Source of the DNA: JBBRHQ01 sp963781345
Lineage (GTDB): Bacteria > Actinomycetota > Thermoleophilia > Solirubrobacterales > 70-9
Assembly: GCA_963781345.1 (NCBI GenBank)
Contig: CAWAFQ010000007.1
Location: forward strand, 124,001 to 188,000
Direction of reading: 5' to 3'
Length of the DNA: 64,000 bases
Position 1 is the first letter of the stretch. Each line of letters starts with the position of its first letter. Made by a program: the position numbers and the translations under genes. This document shows positions 10,380-17,979 of this stretch, in pieces. Under the pieces are notes generated by a model. It was not told where the DNA came from, searched no databases, and saw only the letters and a program-made list of their open reading frames with translations.

Positions 10380-11414
10380 CTAGGGCCGCAGGACGATCTT
10401 CAGCGCCTCGCGGCGGTCGTAGATCTCGTAGGCCTCGGGCGCGTCGTCGAGGCTCATGTGGTGGGTGACCAGCGGCGCCGGGTCGAGTTCGCCCGACTCC
10501 AGGGCCGCGAGCACCGGGTCGAGGTGGGCGATCACGTTGGCCTGGCCGCTGCGCAGGGTGAGCGACTTGATCCAGATGATCCCCATGTGGACCTCGAGGC
10601 GCTCCGAATAGACGCCGATGACCGAGACCGTCCCGGCCTTGCGGACGAGGCGGCAAGCGAGCTCTAGCGCGTCGGGGTGCCCGACCGCCTCGATCGCCGC
10701 GTCGACCCCCCTGCCCTCGGAGACCTCCTTGGCGGCGGCGCGCGGGTCCTGCTCGGTCAGGTGCACCGCGGTCGCGCCGAAGGCCTCGGCCATCCGCAGG
10801 CGCTCCTCGACGGTGTCGATCGCGATCACGCTCCCGGCACCCGCGGCGAGCGCCGACTGGACAGCGCAGAGGCCGACCGGGCCGAGGCCGATCACTGCCA
10901 CGCTCTGGCCGGGCTCGACGTCGGCCTGCTGGACCGCGTGGTAGCCGGTGCCCATAACGTCGCCGGCAAAGAGGGCGACGTCATCACTCATCCCCTCCGG
11001 AACCTTGCGCAGGGTCAGGTCCGCCGCCGGGACCAGGAGCCGGTCCGCCTGGGCCCCCTGCAGCGATCCGAGGGTGGAGCCGTGGCCGAAGACCCGGCCG
11101 CTGTCGCACTTGTGAAACTGGCCCATGCGGCAGAAGAAGCACTCGCCGCAGGCGGTCAGGAAGGTGCCGAGGACGCGGTCTCCCTCGGCGACCGAGGTGA
11201 CCGCATCGCCAGCGTCGAGCACCGTGCCGACGTACTCATGGCCAATCGTGAAGCCCTGCTCGATCGGAATCCGGCCGTGGTAGATGTGGAGGTCTGAGCC
11301 GCAGACGCCGGTCGCCTCGACCCGGACGAGCGCCTCGTCGGGGGAGCCGACCACGGGGTCGGGCTTCTCGGAGATCCGGACCTCGCCGGGAGCCTGGAAG
11401 GTGACCGCGCGCAT
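10380..11414 (-). CDS. zinc-dependent alcohol dehydrogenase (MDR superfamily)
   Basis: 344 residues. Catalytic zinc ligands are C38 in TGVCGSDLH and H59-E60 in IGHEYVG. The structural-zinc cysteines are in ACGECFFCRMGQFHKC. The Rossmann motif GLGPVG is followed by an acidic residue in IAIDTVEERL, which favours NAD over NADP. The sequence resembles the threonine/formaldehyde/glutathione-independent ADH group. The C-terminal HMSLDDAPEAYEIYDRRE is typical. Substrate not determinable; a role in alcohol or polyol oxidation is the default expectation. Confidence 0.92.
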   Translation of the reverse strand: MRAVTFQAPGEVRISEKPDPVVGSPDEALVRVEATGVCGSDLHIYHGRIPIEQGFTIGHEYVGTVLDAGDAVTSVAEGDRVLGTFLTACGECFFCRMGQFHKCDSGRVFGHGSTLGSLQGAQADRLLVPAADLTLRKVPEGMSDDVALFAGDVMGTGYHAVQQADVEPGQSVAVIGLGPVGLCAVQSALAAGAGSVIAIDTVEERLRMAEAFGATAVHLTEQDPRAAAKEVSEGRGVDAAIEAVGHPDALELACRLVRKAGTVSVIGVYSERLEVHMGIIWIKSLTLRSGQANVIAHLDPVLAALESGELDPAPLVTHHMSLDDAPEAYEIYDRREALKIVLRP

Positions 11415-11455
11415 CGCCCGGCGAGCCTAGATGATCGATTCGCCGGCGGGGGCGC

Positions 11456-11543
11456 CGCAGAGCTCAGCGCTCGCGGGGGGACCCAAACTCAGCGCCCGCG
11501 GGGCAACCCAAACTCAGCGCCCGGAGGGCGCCCCGAACTCAGC
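11456..11543. repeat. four-unit 25-bp tandem repeat between two minus-strand genes
   Basis: Units begin at about 11456, 11481, 11506 and 11531 (period 25) and share the core AACTCAGCGCCCG with drift in the rest. The last unit includes the stop of the DUF202 gene. No spacers of equal length and no cas genes are present, so it is not a CRISPR. Confidence 0.75.
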
Positions 11544-11937
11544 CGATCAGGATCAGGATCAGGGTGGCGATGCCGAGGACTATCCCGGCGCCCGTGAGGG
11601 CGCCGATCGCGCCGGTCGACGCCTCGGAGAAATCGCCGCTCTTCAGAGCGCTGACCACCTCCCGGGCGCGGGCGTTTCCATAGAGGATCAAGGCCACCCC
11701 GTAGACGGCGAATCCGGCCCCGACGACCGTGTAGGGCCACTGCACCGCGCTGTTGCCCAGCTCGGGGACGACCCGGCCGATCGCCAGGGCGACTGCTAGC
11801 GCCGTCAGGCCGGTCCGCCACCAGGCGAGCTGGGTGCGCTCGTTGGCAAGGTGGGTGCGCCGGGTCGCGTCGCGTCGCTCAGCCCGGTGCGGGTCGTCGG
11901 GGTCGGCTCCAGGTTCGGCGCTCGCCGGGGAGTTCAT
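11539..11937 (-). CDS. DUF202 family membrane protein
   Basis: 132 residues. LANERTQLAWWRTGL is the DUF202 (YidH-like) signature, followed by three hydrophobic segments (ALAVALAIGRVV; PYTVVGAGFAVYGVALILYG; GAGIVLGIATLILILIG). The charged N-terminus (residues 1-30) is probably cytoplasmic. Function of the family is unknown. The start codon at 11937 is embedded in a 23-bp tandem repeat that creates two 8-codon leader frames immediately upstream, each ending in a TGA that overlaps the next ATG. Confidence 0.85.
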   Translation of the reverse strand: MNSPASAEPGADPDDPHRAERRDATRRTHLANERTQLAWWRTGLTALAVALAIGRVVPELGNSAVQWPYTVVGAGFAVYGVALILYGNARAREVVSALKSGDFSEASTGAIGALTGAGIVLGIATLILILIG

Positions 11938-11991
11938 CTGCGTCTCGCGGTGGAGTTCATCTGCGTCTCGCGGTGGAGTTCATCTGCCTCT
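11931..11991 (-). promoter_or_regulatory. 23-bp tandem repeat forming two coupled 8-codon leader ORFs
   Basis: Units start at 11931, 11954 and 11977 (the last partial). On the minus strand, ATGs at 11983 and 11960 each open a frame MNSTARRR that ends in TGA. Each TGA overlaps the next ATG in an ATGA arrangement, the second being the DUF202 start at 11937. AGAGG lies just before the first ATG. The sequence shows the frames directly; that they are translated or affect DUF202 is inference. Confidence 0.6.
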
Positions 11992-11997
11992 GAATAT

Positions 11998-12888
11998 ATG
12001 GGGGCATTAGTCTGGGGACGACCTAGCGAGGGGAGCTCAGCCATAAACGAGACGCGGAAAGCCGTTCTCATCACCGGGTGCTCATCCGGGATCGGACACG
12101 AGACCGCCCGCCACCTGGCGGAAGAGGGCCACAGGGTCTATGCCACGGCCCGCAGGCCCGAGGCAATCGAGGACCTGAGGCAAGCCGGCTGCGAGACGCT
12201 CGCCTGCGACGTCACCGAAGAGGCCTCGATGAAGGCCTGCGTCGAAGCGGTCGAGGCGGCCGAAGGAGGCGTCTACGCCCTCGTCAACAACGCCGGCTAC
12301 AGCCAGTCTGGAGCCGTCGAGACGGTGCCGATGGAAAGCGTCCGGCGGCAGTTCGAGACCAACGTATTCGGCCTGCTGCGGATGTGCCAGCTGACACTTC
12401 CGGGGATGCGCAGCCACGGAGAAGGGCGAATTGTCAACGTCAGCTCGATGGGCGGCAAGCTGACCTTCCCGGGCGGTGGCGTCTACCACGCCACCAAGCA
12501 CGCGGTCGAGGCTCTTTCCGACGCGATGCGCTTCGAGGTGCGCGGCTTCGGCATCGACGTCGTCGTGATCGAGCCGGGACTTATCAAGACCGGCTTCGCC
12601 GACGCGGCGCTGGGCTCGATGGAGGGAACCGAGGAGGGCGGTCCCTACGGGGAGTTCAACAAGGCTGTCGGTGAGGCAACCGCCGGCGCGTATGAGAGCG
12701 GCTTCGCCAAGCTCGGCGGCGGCCCCGATGCGGTCGCGCGCAAGATCGAGCGCGCGATCACGGCCTCGAAGCCAAAGCCCCGCTACAAGGTGACCGCCTC
12801 CGCCGGCCTGATGATGGCCCAGCGCGGCCTGATGAGCGACCGCATGTGGGATCGCTTCGTCGGGACACAGTTCCCGCAGCCGAAGTAG
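11998..12888 (+). CDS. SDR-family oxidoreductase
   Basis: Up to 296 residues from the ATG at 11998. The body begins NETRKAVLITGCSSGIG, the TGxxxGIG cofactor motif of classical short-chain dehydrogenases. Next come DVTEE, NNAG, the catalytic Ser (NVSSMGG) and YHATK (YxxxK), then IEPGLIKTGF. It is an NAD(P)-dependent oxidoreductase of unknown substrate. The start is uncertain: a strong GAGGGGAGC lies just before ATA AAC GAG at 12041, while the ATG at 11998 adds 15 poorly conserved residues. The last codons are part of a 25-bp tandem duplication. Confidence 0.9.
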   Translation: MGALVWGRPSEGSSAINETRKAVLITGCSSGIGHETARHLAEEGHRVYATARRPEAIEDLRQAGCETLACDVTEEASMKACVEAVEAAEGGVYALVNNAGYSQSGAVETVPMESVRRQFETNVFGLLRMCQLTLPGMRSHGEGRIVNVSSMGGKLTFPGGGVYHATKHAVEALSDAMRFEVRGFGIDVVVIEPGLIKTGFADAALGSMEGTEEGGPYGEFNKAVGEATAGAYESGFAKLGGGPDAVARKIERAITASKPKPRYKVTASAGLMMAQRGLMSDRMWDRFVGTQFPQPK

Positions 12889-12921
12889 CTCGCGAAGCCC
12901 GCAGCCGAAATAGCTCGCGAA
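12875..12921. repeat. 25-bp tandem duplication over the SDR stop codon
   Basis: CGCAGCCGAAGTAGCTCGCG starts at 12875 and recurs at 12900 with one substitution in the part shown. The first unit contains the SDR stop TAG. It is one of several short tandem duplications at gene edges in this window. Confidence 0.75.
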
Positions 12922-12966
12922 CAGGTCGGCGCAAGCCGCAGGACGCGGCCCGATGCCGATTCGGGC

Positions 12967-14373
12967 TCAGCCCTCGGTGGCGCCGCCGATCAGGTAGGCG
13001 GCGGCGCCGGCTCGCGGTGATGCCGCCTCCTCGATCCGGGCCTCGAGCGCCAGCTCCTTCTCGAAATCGGCGTCCTCGCCGTGGCGGAAGGAGAGGTCCT
13101 TGCCCTCGAGCAGCTCGACGAAGACCTCGACGAAGTTTGCGTCAAGCTGCTCGCCCGCGACCCGGCGCAGCTCCTGGATCGCCTCGAACGAGGAGACCGG
13201 GGAGCGGTAGGAGTCGCGCGCGGTCATCACGTCGTAGGTGTCGGCGACCGCAATTATCCGAGCCAGCTCGGGGATATCGTCGCCCTTGAGCCCGCGCGGG
13301 TAACCCTTGCCGTCGATCCGCTCGTGGTGGGCGAGGACGATCTCGGCGATCGGGCCGTATCCGTCGATCGAGGAGACCACGCGGGCGCCCTGCTGGGGGT
13401 GGCGGCGGATCAGCATCCAGTCCTCGTCGGTGAGCGGGACGTTGGCCTTGAGGATCCGGTCCGGAAGGATGAACTTGCCGATGTCGTGCAGAAGCGCCGC
13501 ATAATGGACCAGCTCCTCCTCGCGCCGCGAGTAGCCGACGCGCTGGGCGATCGCCCGTGAGTAGCGGGCAACGGCGGCGCTGTGGCGGGCGGTCATCTGA
13601 TCCCGGAGGTCGAGAGTCCGCAGGAGCGCGCTCATCATCCCCACCTGGAAGCTGGCGAGCTGCCTTCCGCGCTCCTCGAGGTCCTCGGCCCTTTGCTGTG
13701 AGAGCAGGAGCGCGCCGAGCAGGTACTGGAAGGTGATCAGGACGACGCCGAACAGCGCGACCGCCGCGAGACCGACCTTGTCGTAGAGGAACGCGATGCC
13801 GACTGCCATCAGCGCGGCCGCCAGCTCTGACGGGAGCAACGGAATCAGCGCCGTGCGCACCTTGTCTCCGAATGGGCTGCGCTCCAAGTAGCAGGCGTAG
13901 GAGGCGATCATCGCGAAGTTGATCGCAAGCGCGATCAGGAACACCGCGAAGACGAGCCCGTAGAAGGCCGGCTGGTCGGACGAAATCGGAACCCCGGTGA
14001 CGATCTTCTGGAAGGCGATCCCGGTTAGCAGCGGGAACGTCGCGTAGGTGAGCAGGTTGTTCAGCAGGTAATGCCACTCATCGCGCCAGCGCAGCCAGCC
14101 TGCAAGGATCGTCATGACCCCGATCAGCGCCGCCGGCGTACCGCCAAGGAAGACCATCGCCAGAACCAGGGCCAGGAAGCTGCCCGAGATCTTGACCCGC
14201 GACTTTGTCGGGACGGCGGTCAGGTCGCTGAAGATCGAGAAGCCGAGGAGAATGAAGAACAGCGGCGGGTTCCAGTTCGCCTGGGACGCCTGCCATCCAC
14301 AGACGGCGGCTGCCAGAATCACCGCCAGGATCTGGGCGGCTAGAACTGCCTGGGTGGGTCGCTTGCTGGCCAT
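12967..14373 (-). CDS. membrane-bound HD-GYP domain protein (putative c-di-GMP phosphodiesterase)
   Basis: About 468 residues from the ATG at 14373 (MASKRPTQAV); the frame remains open to 14487. The N-terminal half has six or seven hydrophobic segments (for example ILAVILAAAVCGW, FLALVLAMVFLGG, AFLYDKVGLAAVALFGVVL), a MASE-like sensor. The HD-GYP domain follows a helical linker. HDIGK lies near residue 296 and HHERIDGKGYPRGL carries the diagnostic GYP. Such domains hydrolyse cyclic di-GMP. Its downstream neighbour is the SDR gene, and no diguanylate cyclase is nearby. Confidence 0.9.
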   Translation of the reverse strand: MASKRPTQAVLAAQILAVILAAAVCGWQASQANWNPPLFFILLGFSIFSDLTAVPTKSRVKISGSFLALVLAMVFLGGTPAALIGVMTILAGWLRWRDEWHYLLNNLLTYATFPLLTGIAFQKIVTGVPISSDQPAFYGLVFAVFLIALAINFAMIASYACYLERSPFGDKVRTALIPLLPSELAAALMAVGIAFLYDKVGLAAVALFGVVLITFQYLLGALLLSQQRAEDLEERGRQLASFQVGMMSALLRTLDLRDQMTARHSAAVARYSRAIAQRVGYSRREEELVHYAALLHDIGKFILPDRILKANVPLTDEDWMLIRRHPQQGARVVSSIDGYGPIAEIVLAHHERIDGKGYPRGLKGDDIPELARIIAVADTYDVMTARDSYRSPVSSFEAIQELRRVAGEQLDANFVEVFVELLEGKDLSFRHGEDADFEKELALEARIEEAASPRAGAAAYLIGGATEG

Positions 14374-14500
14374 GCAAAGGGTCGGCGGAGCGCCCACATG
14401 GGCACACCTGCCGTCGATATGGATTCCTTGACGAACCCAGATCCCCTTCGCGGGGTTGACTGGTGGCCTGCGACGGGCGCTACCCACTTATCGGAAGCAG

Positions 14501-14553
14501 GAGAGCGCTACGCGAGCCGGCGAGCGGATCTGGCCGAATTGGCAGGCGCTCTC
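14501..14553 (+). ncRNA. possible structured RNA or tRNA-Leu-like fragment
   Basis: GAGAGCGC (14501-14508) pairs exactly with GCGCTCTC (14546-14553). Between and after them, GCGGATCTGGCCGAATTGGC (14524-14543) matches the 5' acceptor/D-arm pattern of tRNA-Leu, and CTCTCAGGCA resembles a glycine-riboswitch motif. Neither a complete tRNA nor a complete riboswitch can be folded by eye, so the assignment is open. Confidence 0.3.
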
Positions 14554-14611
14554 AGGCACGAAACCAGGGCCCAGCCGCAGAGGAAGCAAGACACCGCTAC
14601 CGAAAAATGCA

Positions 14612-14637
14612 AAGGGCGCCCCGCGCGGGGCGCCCTT
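14612..14637. terminator. 26-bp perfect palindrome (terminator-like)
   Basis: The 26 nt starting AAGGGCGCCCC equal their own reverse complement. On the minus strand the palindrome is followed by GCATTTTTC, a weak U-tract. It could stop minus-strand transcripts entering from the MFS side or act as an attenuator in the HD-GYP leader. Confidence 0.5.
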
Positions 14638-14770
14638 CGATTCTGCATCGAACGTTGCAAGTAACGTTCGCTATGGAAGTCCTAGTGGCGGTAACCCATT
14701 TCCTGCTCCCTTCTTCAAACCTCATTGCCTGTCGCCCAAAGCGAGGCTGAAACCTCGTGATTGCCTGGAG

Positions 14771-14820
14771 AACTTGTACCACAATTTGGGCGAAACTTGT
14801 GCATCTGCAGAAAAACTTGT
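14771..14820 (+). promoter_or_regulatory. three AACTTGT direct repeats upstream of the MFS gene
   Basis: AACTTGT occurs at 14771, 14794 and 14814, spaced 23 and 20 nt (about two helical turns), ending 30 nt before the GTG start at 14851. The last two extend to AAACTTGTGCA. This is consistent with a repeated regulator-binding site; no regulator is identified. Confidence 0.4.
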
Positions 14821-14850
14821 GCAAAAGCGGTCTCAGAGGAAACGGCCTGA

Positions 14851-16197
14851 GTGGATAGCCCCGCGCTCCGGGCACCGCTGAGACGGCCCCTGTTCAGGCG
14901 GCTTGCGGCCTCCTACGCGCTGAACGAGATCGGCGACTGGATGGGGATCGTCGCCCTCGCGGTGCTGGTCTTCGACCGCACCGACAGCGCCCTCGCGACC
15001 GCGGGCCTCTTTCTCGGAACGCGCTTCCTCCCGGCGCTGATTGCGCCGGCCCTCGTCGCCCGGGCCGAGCGGGCCCCTCCCCGCTATGCCCTGCCGGCGA
15101 TCTACTGCGCCGAGGCGGCGGCCTTCGGCGTGCTGGCGCTGCTGGCCGAGCACTTCTCGCTGGCGGCGGTGATCGCCGTGGCCACCATCGACGGCGCCCT
15201 GGCGCTGTCCGGCCGCGCCCTCACCCGGGCGGTTGTCGCCGCCCTGCTCAAGCCCTCCGGGGAGCTGCGGTCCGGAAACGCGATCCTCAATGTCGCCTTC
15301 ACCGCTGGGGCCGCGATCGGCCCGGCGATCGCCGGCCTGCTGGTCGCGGGGTTCGGCGTTCAGACGGCGCTGCTCCTCGACGCCCTCTCCTTCTACCTCA
15401 TCGCCTGGATCCTGCTCACTGCCGGCAGGATGCCCGGGGCCGAGCCCGAGCCCGGGCGGGTGCGCGACCGGGTCAGGGAGGGGATCCGCTACATCGGAAC
15501 CCGCCCGACGCTGCGGCGACTGCTCTCGGCCCAGGGAATCGCCTTCATCTTCTTCGCCGCGGTGATCCCGGTCGAGGTGATCTACGCGAAGGAGACGCTC
15601 GGCGCCGGCGACTTCGGCTACGGCCTGCTGCTGGCAAGCTGGGGCTGCGGAATGGTCGCGGGGGGGCTGATCTTCGCGGCGCTGCGGGGGACCTCGCTCG
15701 CCTATCTGCTCTTCGCCAGCACGGTCGCCGTCGGCGCCGGCTACCTGGGGATCGCCGCCGCCCCGGCGCTGGCCCTTGCCTGCGCCGCCTCGGTCCTCGG
15801 CGGGACCGGCAACGGCGTCCAGTGGGTGGCGATGGTGAGCACGGTCCAGGAGATGACCGCGCAGCGGATGCAGGCCCGGGTGATGAGCGTTCTCGAGTCG
15901 ATCGGGGCGGCGATGCCCGGGGTCGGGTTCGCGATCGGCGGCCTGATCGCGACCGGGTACGGGCCCCGCACGACCTTCCTCGTTGCCGGGATCGGCGTCG
16001 TTGCCGTGGCCGTGATCGCGGCGGCGGTGCTCGGCGGCGGCTGGGCCCGCGATACCGAGAATCGACCGGGGGACCTTGACGCGGGGGATGAGGTTATGGT
16101 GGAGTTGCGTCCCAAGGGATCAGCCCGGCAGGCGGAGGCCGCCGCCCAGATTGCATCCCGAGGGAATGTTCAGACCGAGGAATCGGAATCAAATTGA
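14851..16197 (+). CDS. MFS transporter (EntS/MFS_3-like exporter)
   Basis: 448 residues with about 11-12 hydrophobic segments, starting at GTG 14851 behind AGAGGA. Motifs such as NEIGDWMGIVALAVLVF near the N-terminus, SGRALTRAVVAALL, and a central charged loop followed by GIRYIGTRPTLRRLL are typical of the MFS_3 drug/siderophore-exporter group. The C-terminal 50 residues are hydrophilic and charged. It is followed after 15 nt by the peptide-transporter lipoprotein gene, so they may be cotranscribed. Substrate unknown. Confidence 0.88.
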   Translation: MDSPALRAPLRRPLFRRLAASYALNEIGDWMGIVALAVLVFDRTDSALATAGLFLGTRFLPALIAPALVARAERAPPRYALPAIYCAEAAAFGVLALLAEHFSLAAVIAVATIDGALALSGRALTRAVVAALLKPSGELRSGNAILNVAFTAGAAIGPAIAGLLVAGFGVQTALLLDALSFYLIAWILLTAGRMPGAEPEPGRVRDRVREGIRYIGTRPTLRRLLSAQGIAFIFFAAVIPVEVIYAKETLGAGDFGYGLLLASWGCGMVAGGLIFAALRGTSLAYLLFASTVAVGAGYLGIAAAPALALACAASVLGGTGNGVQWVAMVSTVQEMTAQRMQARVMSVLESIGAAMPGVGFAIGGLIATGYGPRTTFLVAGIGVVAVAVIAAAVLGGGWARDTENRPGDLDAGDEVMVELRPKGSARQAEAAAQIASRGNVQTEESESN

Positions 16198-16212
16198 CCG
16201 GGAGGTCGTGAG

Positions 16213-17856
16213 TTGAAGAAGCTAGGGACCGTTCTGGGCCTGCTTGGGCTCGTCATAGCATCAGCGCTGGTGCTGGGAGCCTGCGGAAGCAGCTCCGACT
16301 CAACGTCGGGAAGCACGACCGGCGGCTCGCTGAAGTTCACCGAGACGTCTTATCCCGACTACATGGACCCACAGCTCTCCTACACGGCCGAGGGCTGGCA
16401 AGCGATGTGGAACACCTACATCCCGCTGCTCACCTACGACCACACGGCCGGTGAGCCGGGCACGAAGGTGATCCCCGGCCTCGCCCAAGACCTCCCGAAG
16501 ATCACCAACGGCGGCAAGACCTACACGCTGACCCTGCGCAAGGGCCTGAAGTACTCCAACGGCCAACCGGTCAAGGCGAGCGACTTCGAGTTTGCGGTGA
16601 AGCGCATGTTCGTCCTCAACTCGGGCGGCTCGAGCTTCTACACGAACATCGTCGGCGCCGAGCAGTTCCAGAAGACGAAGAAGGGCGACATCTCCGGGAT
16701 CAAGGCCGACGAGAAGACCGGGGAGATCACGATCGACCTCGTCAACCCGTCGGGAACGTTCAACAACGAGCTCGGGCTGATGTTCGTCGCTCCGGTCCCG
16801 CAGGACACCCCGCTGAAGGACCAGACGGCGACCCCGATCCCCGGCACCGGGACCTTCGAGATCACCAAGTCGGACCCGGGGCGCGAGTTCATCCTCGAGC
16901 GCAACCCGCAGTGGGAGAAGAACAACGCGAAGCTGATGCCCCAGCTTCCGAGCGCCAAGGTCGACAAGATCACCGAGACGACGGTGGACAACCAGTCGAC
17001 CCAGGTCAACGACATCGAGTCGAACACGACCGATTTCATGATCGACCCGCCGCCGCCGGACCGCTACGCGGAGGTGCAGAGCAAGTACGACGGCACCCAG
17101 TTCAGGGTCGAGCCGACGATCAGCACGTATTACTTCTGGCTCAACAACAAGACGGCGCCGTTCAACGACGTCAAGGTGCGCCAGGCGGTCAACTACGCGG
17201 TCGAGCCCGACGCGCTGTCGAGGATCTACAGCGGCCAGCTCGCCGCGACACAGCAGATCCTGCCACCGGGGATGCCGGGCTATAAGAAGTTCGAGCTCTA
17301 CCCGTACAACCTCGACAAGGCGAAGCAGCTGATCAAGGAGGCCAACCCGTCTGACCGCAACATCACGGTCTGGACCGACGACGAGGCCCCCAACGACGAC
17401 GCTGGGACCTACCTCCAGGACACGCTCAACAAGATCGGGTTCAACGCGAAGCTGAAGATCCTCAACGGTGACAACTACTTCACCGTGATCGGGAACCTCA
17501 GCACGCCCGACCTCGACGCCGGGTTCTCGGACTGGTTCCAGGATTACCCGCATCCGAACGACTTCTTCCAGCCCTTGCTGGATGGGACGTCGATTCAGTC
17601 GACCAACAACAACAATTTCGCCCAGACTGACATCGGCTCGCTCAACAAGCAGCAGGCAACCCTGCGCCAGGAGCAGCTGACGGACGCGGTCAAGAACCAG
17701 TACTCGGCGATGGACAAGGCATACATGGAGCAGGCCGTCTGGGCGCCGTACGGCAACCGGACCCTGGCCACCTTCGTCTCGGACCAGATCAATTTCGACA
17801 AGGTCTATTTCCACAAGGTGTTCAACCAGGACTACACGAGCTTCGAGCTCAAGTAG
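16213..17856 (+). CDS. oligopeptide-type ABC transporter substrate-binding lipoprotein
   Basis: 547 residues starting at TTG 16213 with GGAGGT (16201-16206) at ideal distance. The signal peptide ends in the lipobox LGAC with C24 as the lipid-modified cysteine, followed by a Ser/Thr/Gly linker. The rest is a family 5 solute-binding protein: SLKFTETSYPDYMDPQLSY, YTLTLRKGLKYSNGQPVKASDFEFAVKR in parts, and VRQAVNYAVEPDALS. It captures peptides or similar solutes outside the membrane for the permeases and ATPases encoded next. Confidence 0.93.
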   Translation: MKKLGTVLGLLGLVIASALVLGACGSSSDSTSGSTTGGSLKFTETSYPDYMDPQLSYTAEGWQAMWNTYIPLLTYDHTAGEPGTKVIPGLAQDLPKITNGGKTYTLTLRKGLKYSNGQPVKASDFEFAVKRMFVLNSGGSSFYTNIVGAEQFQKTKKGDISGIKADEKTGEITIDLVNPSGTFNNELGLMFVAPVPQDTPLKDQTATPIPGTGTFEITKSDPGREFILERNPQWEKNNAKLMPQLPSAKVDKITETTVDNQSTQVNDIESNTTDFMIDPPPPDRYAEVQSKYDGTQFRVEPTISTYYFWLNNKTAPFNDVKVRQAVNYAVEPDALSRIYSGQLAATQQILPPGMPGYKKFELYPYNLDKAKQLIKEANPSDRNITVWTDDEAPNDDAGTYLQDTLNKIGFNAKLKILNGDNYFTVIGNLSTPDLDAGFSDWFQDYPHPNDFFQPLLDGTSIQSTNNNNFAQTDIGSLNKQQATLRQEQLTDAVKNQYSAMDKAYMEQAVWAPYGNRTLATFVSDQINFDKVYFHKVFNQDYTSFELK

Positions 17857-17879
17857 GCCGGCTGAGGGCTTTTGGAGCA

Positions 17880-17909
17880 AAGGGGAGGGGCCTCGCGGCC
17901 CCTCCCCTT
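17880..17909 (+). terminator. hairpin between binding-protein and permease genes (partial terminator/attenuator)
   Basis: A perfect 13-bp stem (17880-17892 with 17897-17909) and TCGC tetraloop lie 24 nt after the binding-protein stop, with little T-tract after it. In ABC operons such a hairpin often stabilises the abundant binding-protein mRNA and reduces read-through to the permeases; that role is inferred. Confidence 0.75.
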
Positions 17910-17979
17910 CCACTTGCCGGTTTGCCGAGGGGGCGGCGACGATAGTCTCCACGGCCATGGGTAGAGGAGACGGAGTCTG

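Larger units (their letters stand above)
14374..14850. other. 477-bp gene-poor divergent region with several structured elements
   Basis: No convincing gene on either strand. It contains an 8-bp perfect stem candidate (14501-14553), a 26-bp perfect palindrome (14612-14637) and three AACTTGT direct repeats (14771-14820). It separates the minus-strand HD-GYP gene from the plus-strand MFS gene and probably carries both promoters. Confidence 0.6.

Noticed and set aside
14501..14570. Complete tRNA-Leu or glycine riboswitch
   Set aside because: The tRNA-like 5' half has no pairing anticodon stem or 3' acceptor strand, and the riboswitch-like CTCTCAGGCA lacks the second helix of the aptamer. Kept only as an uncertain structured element.
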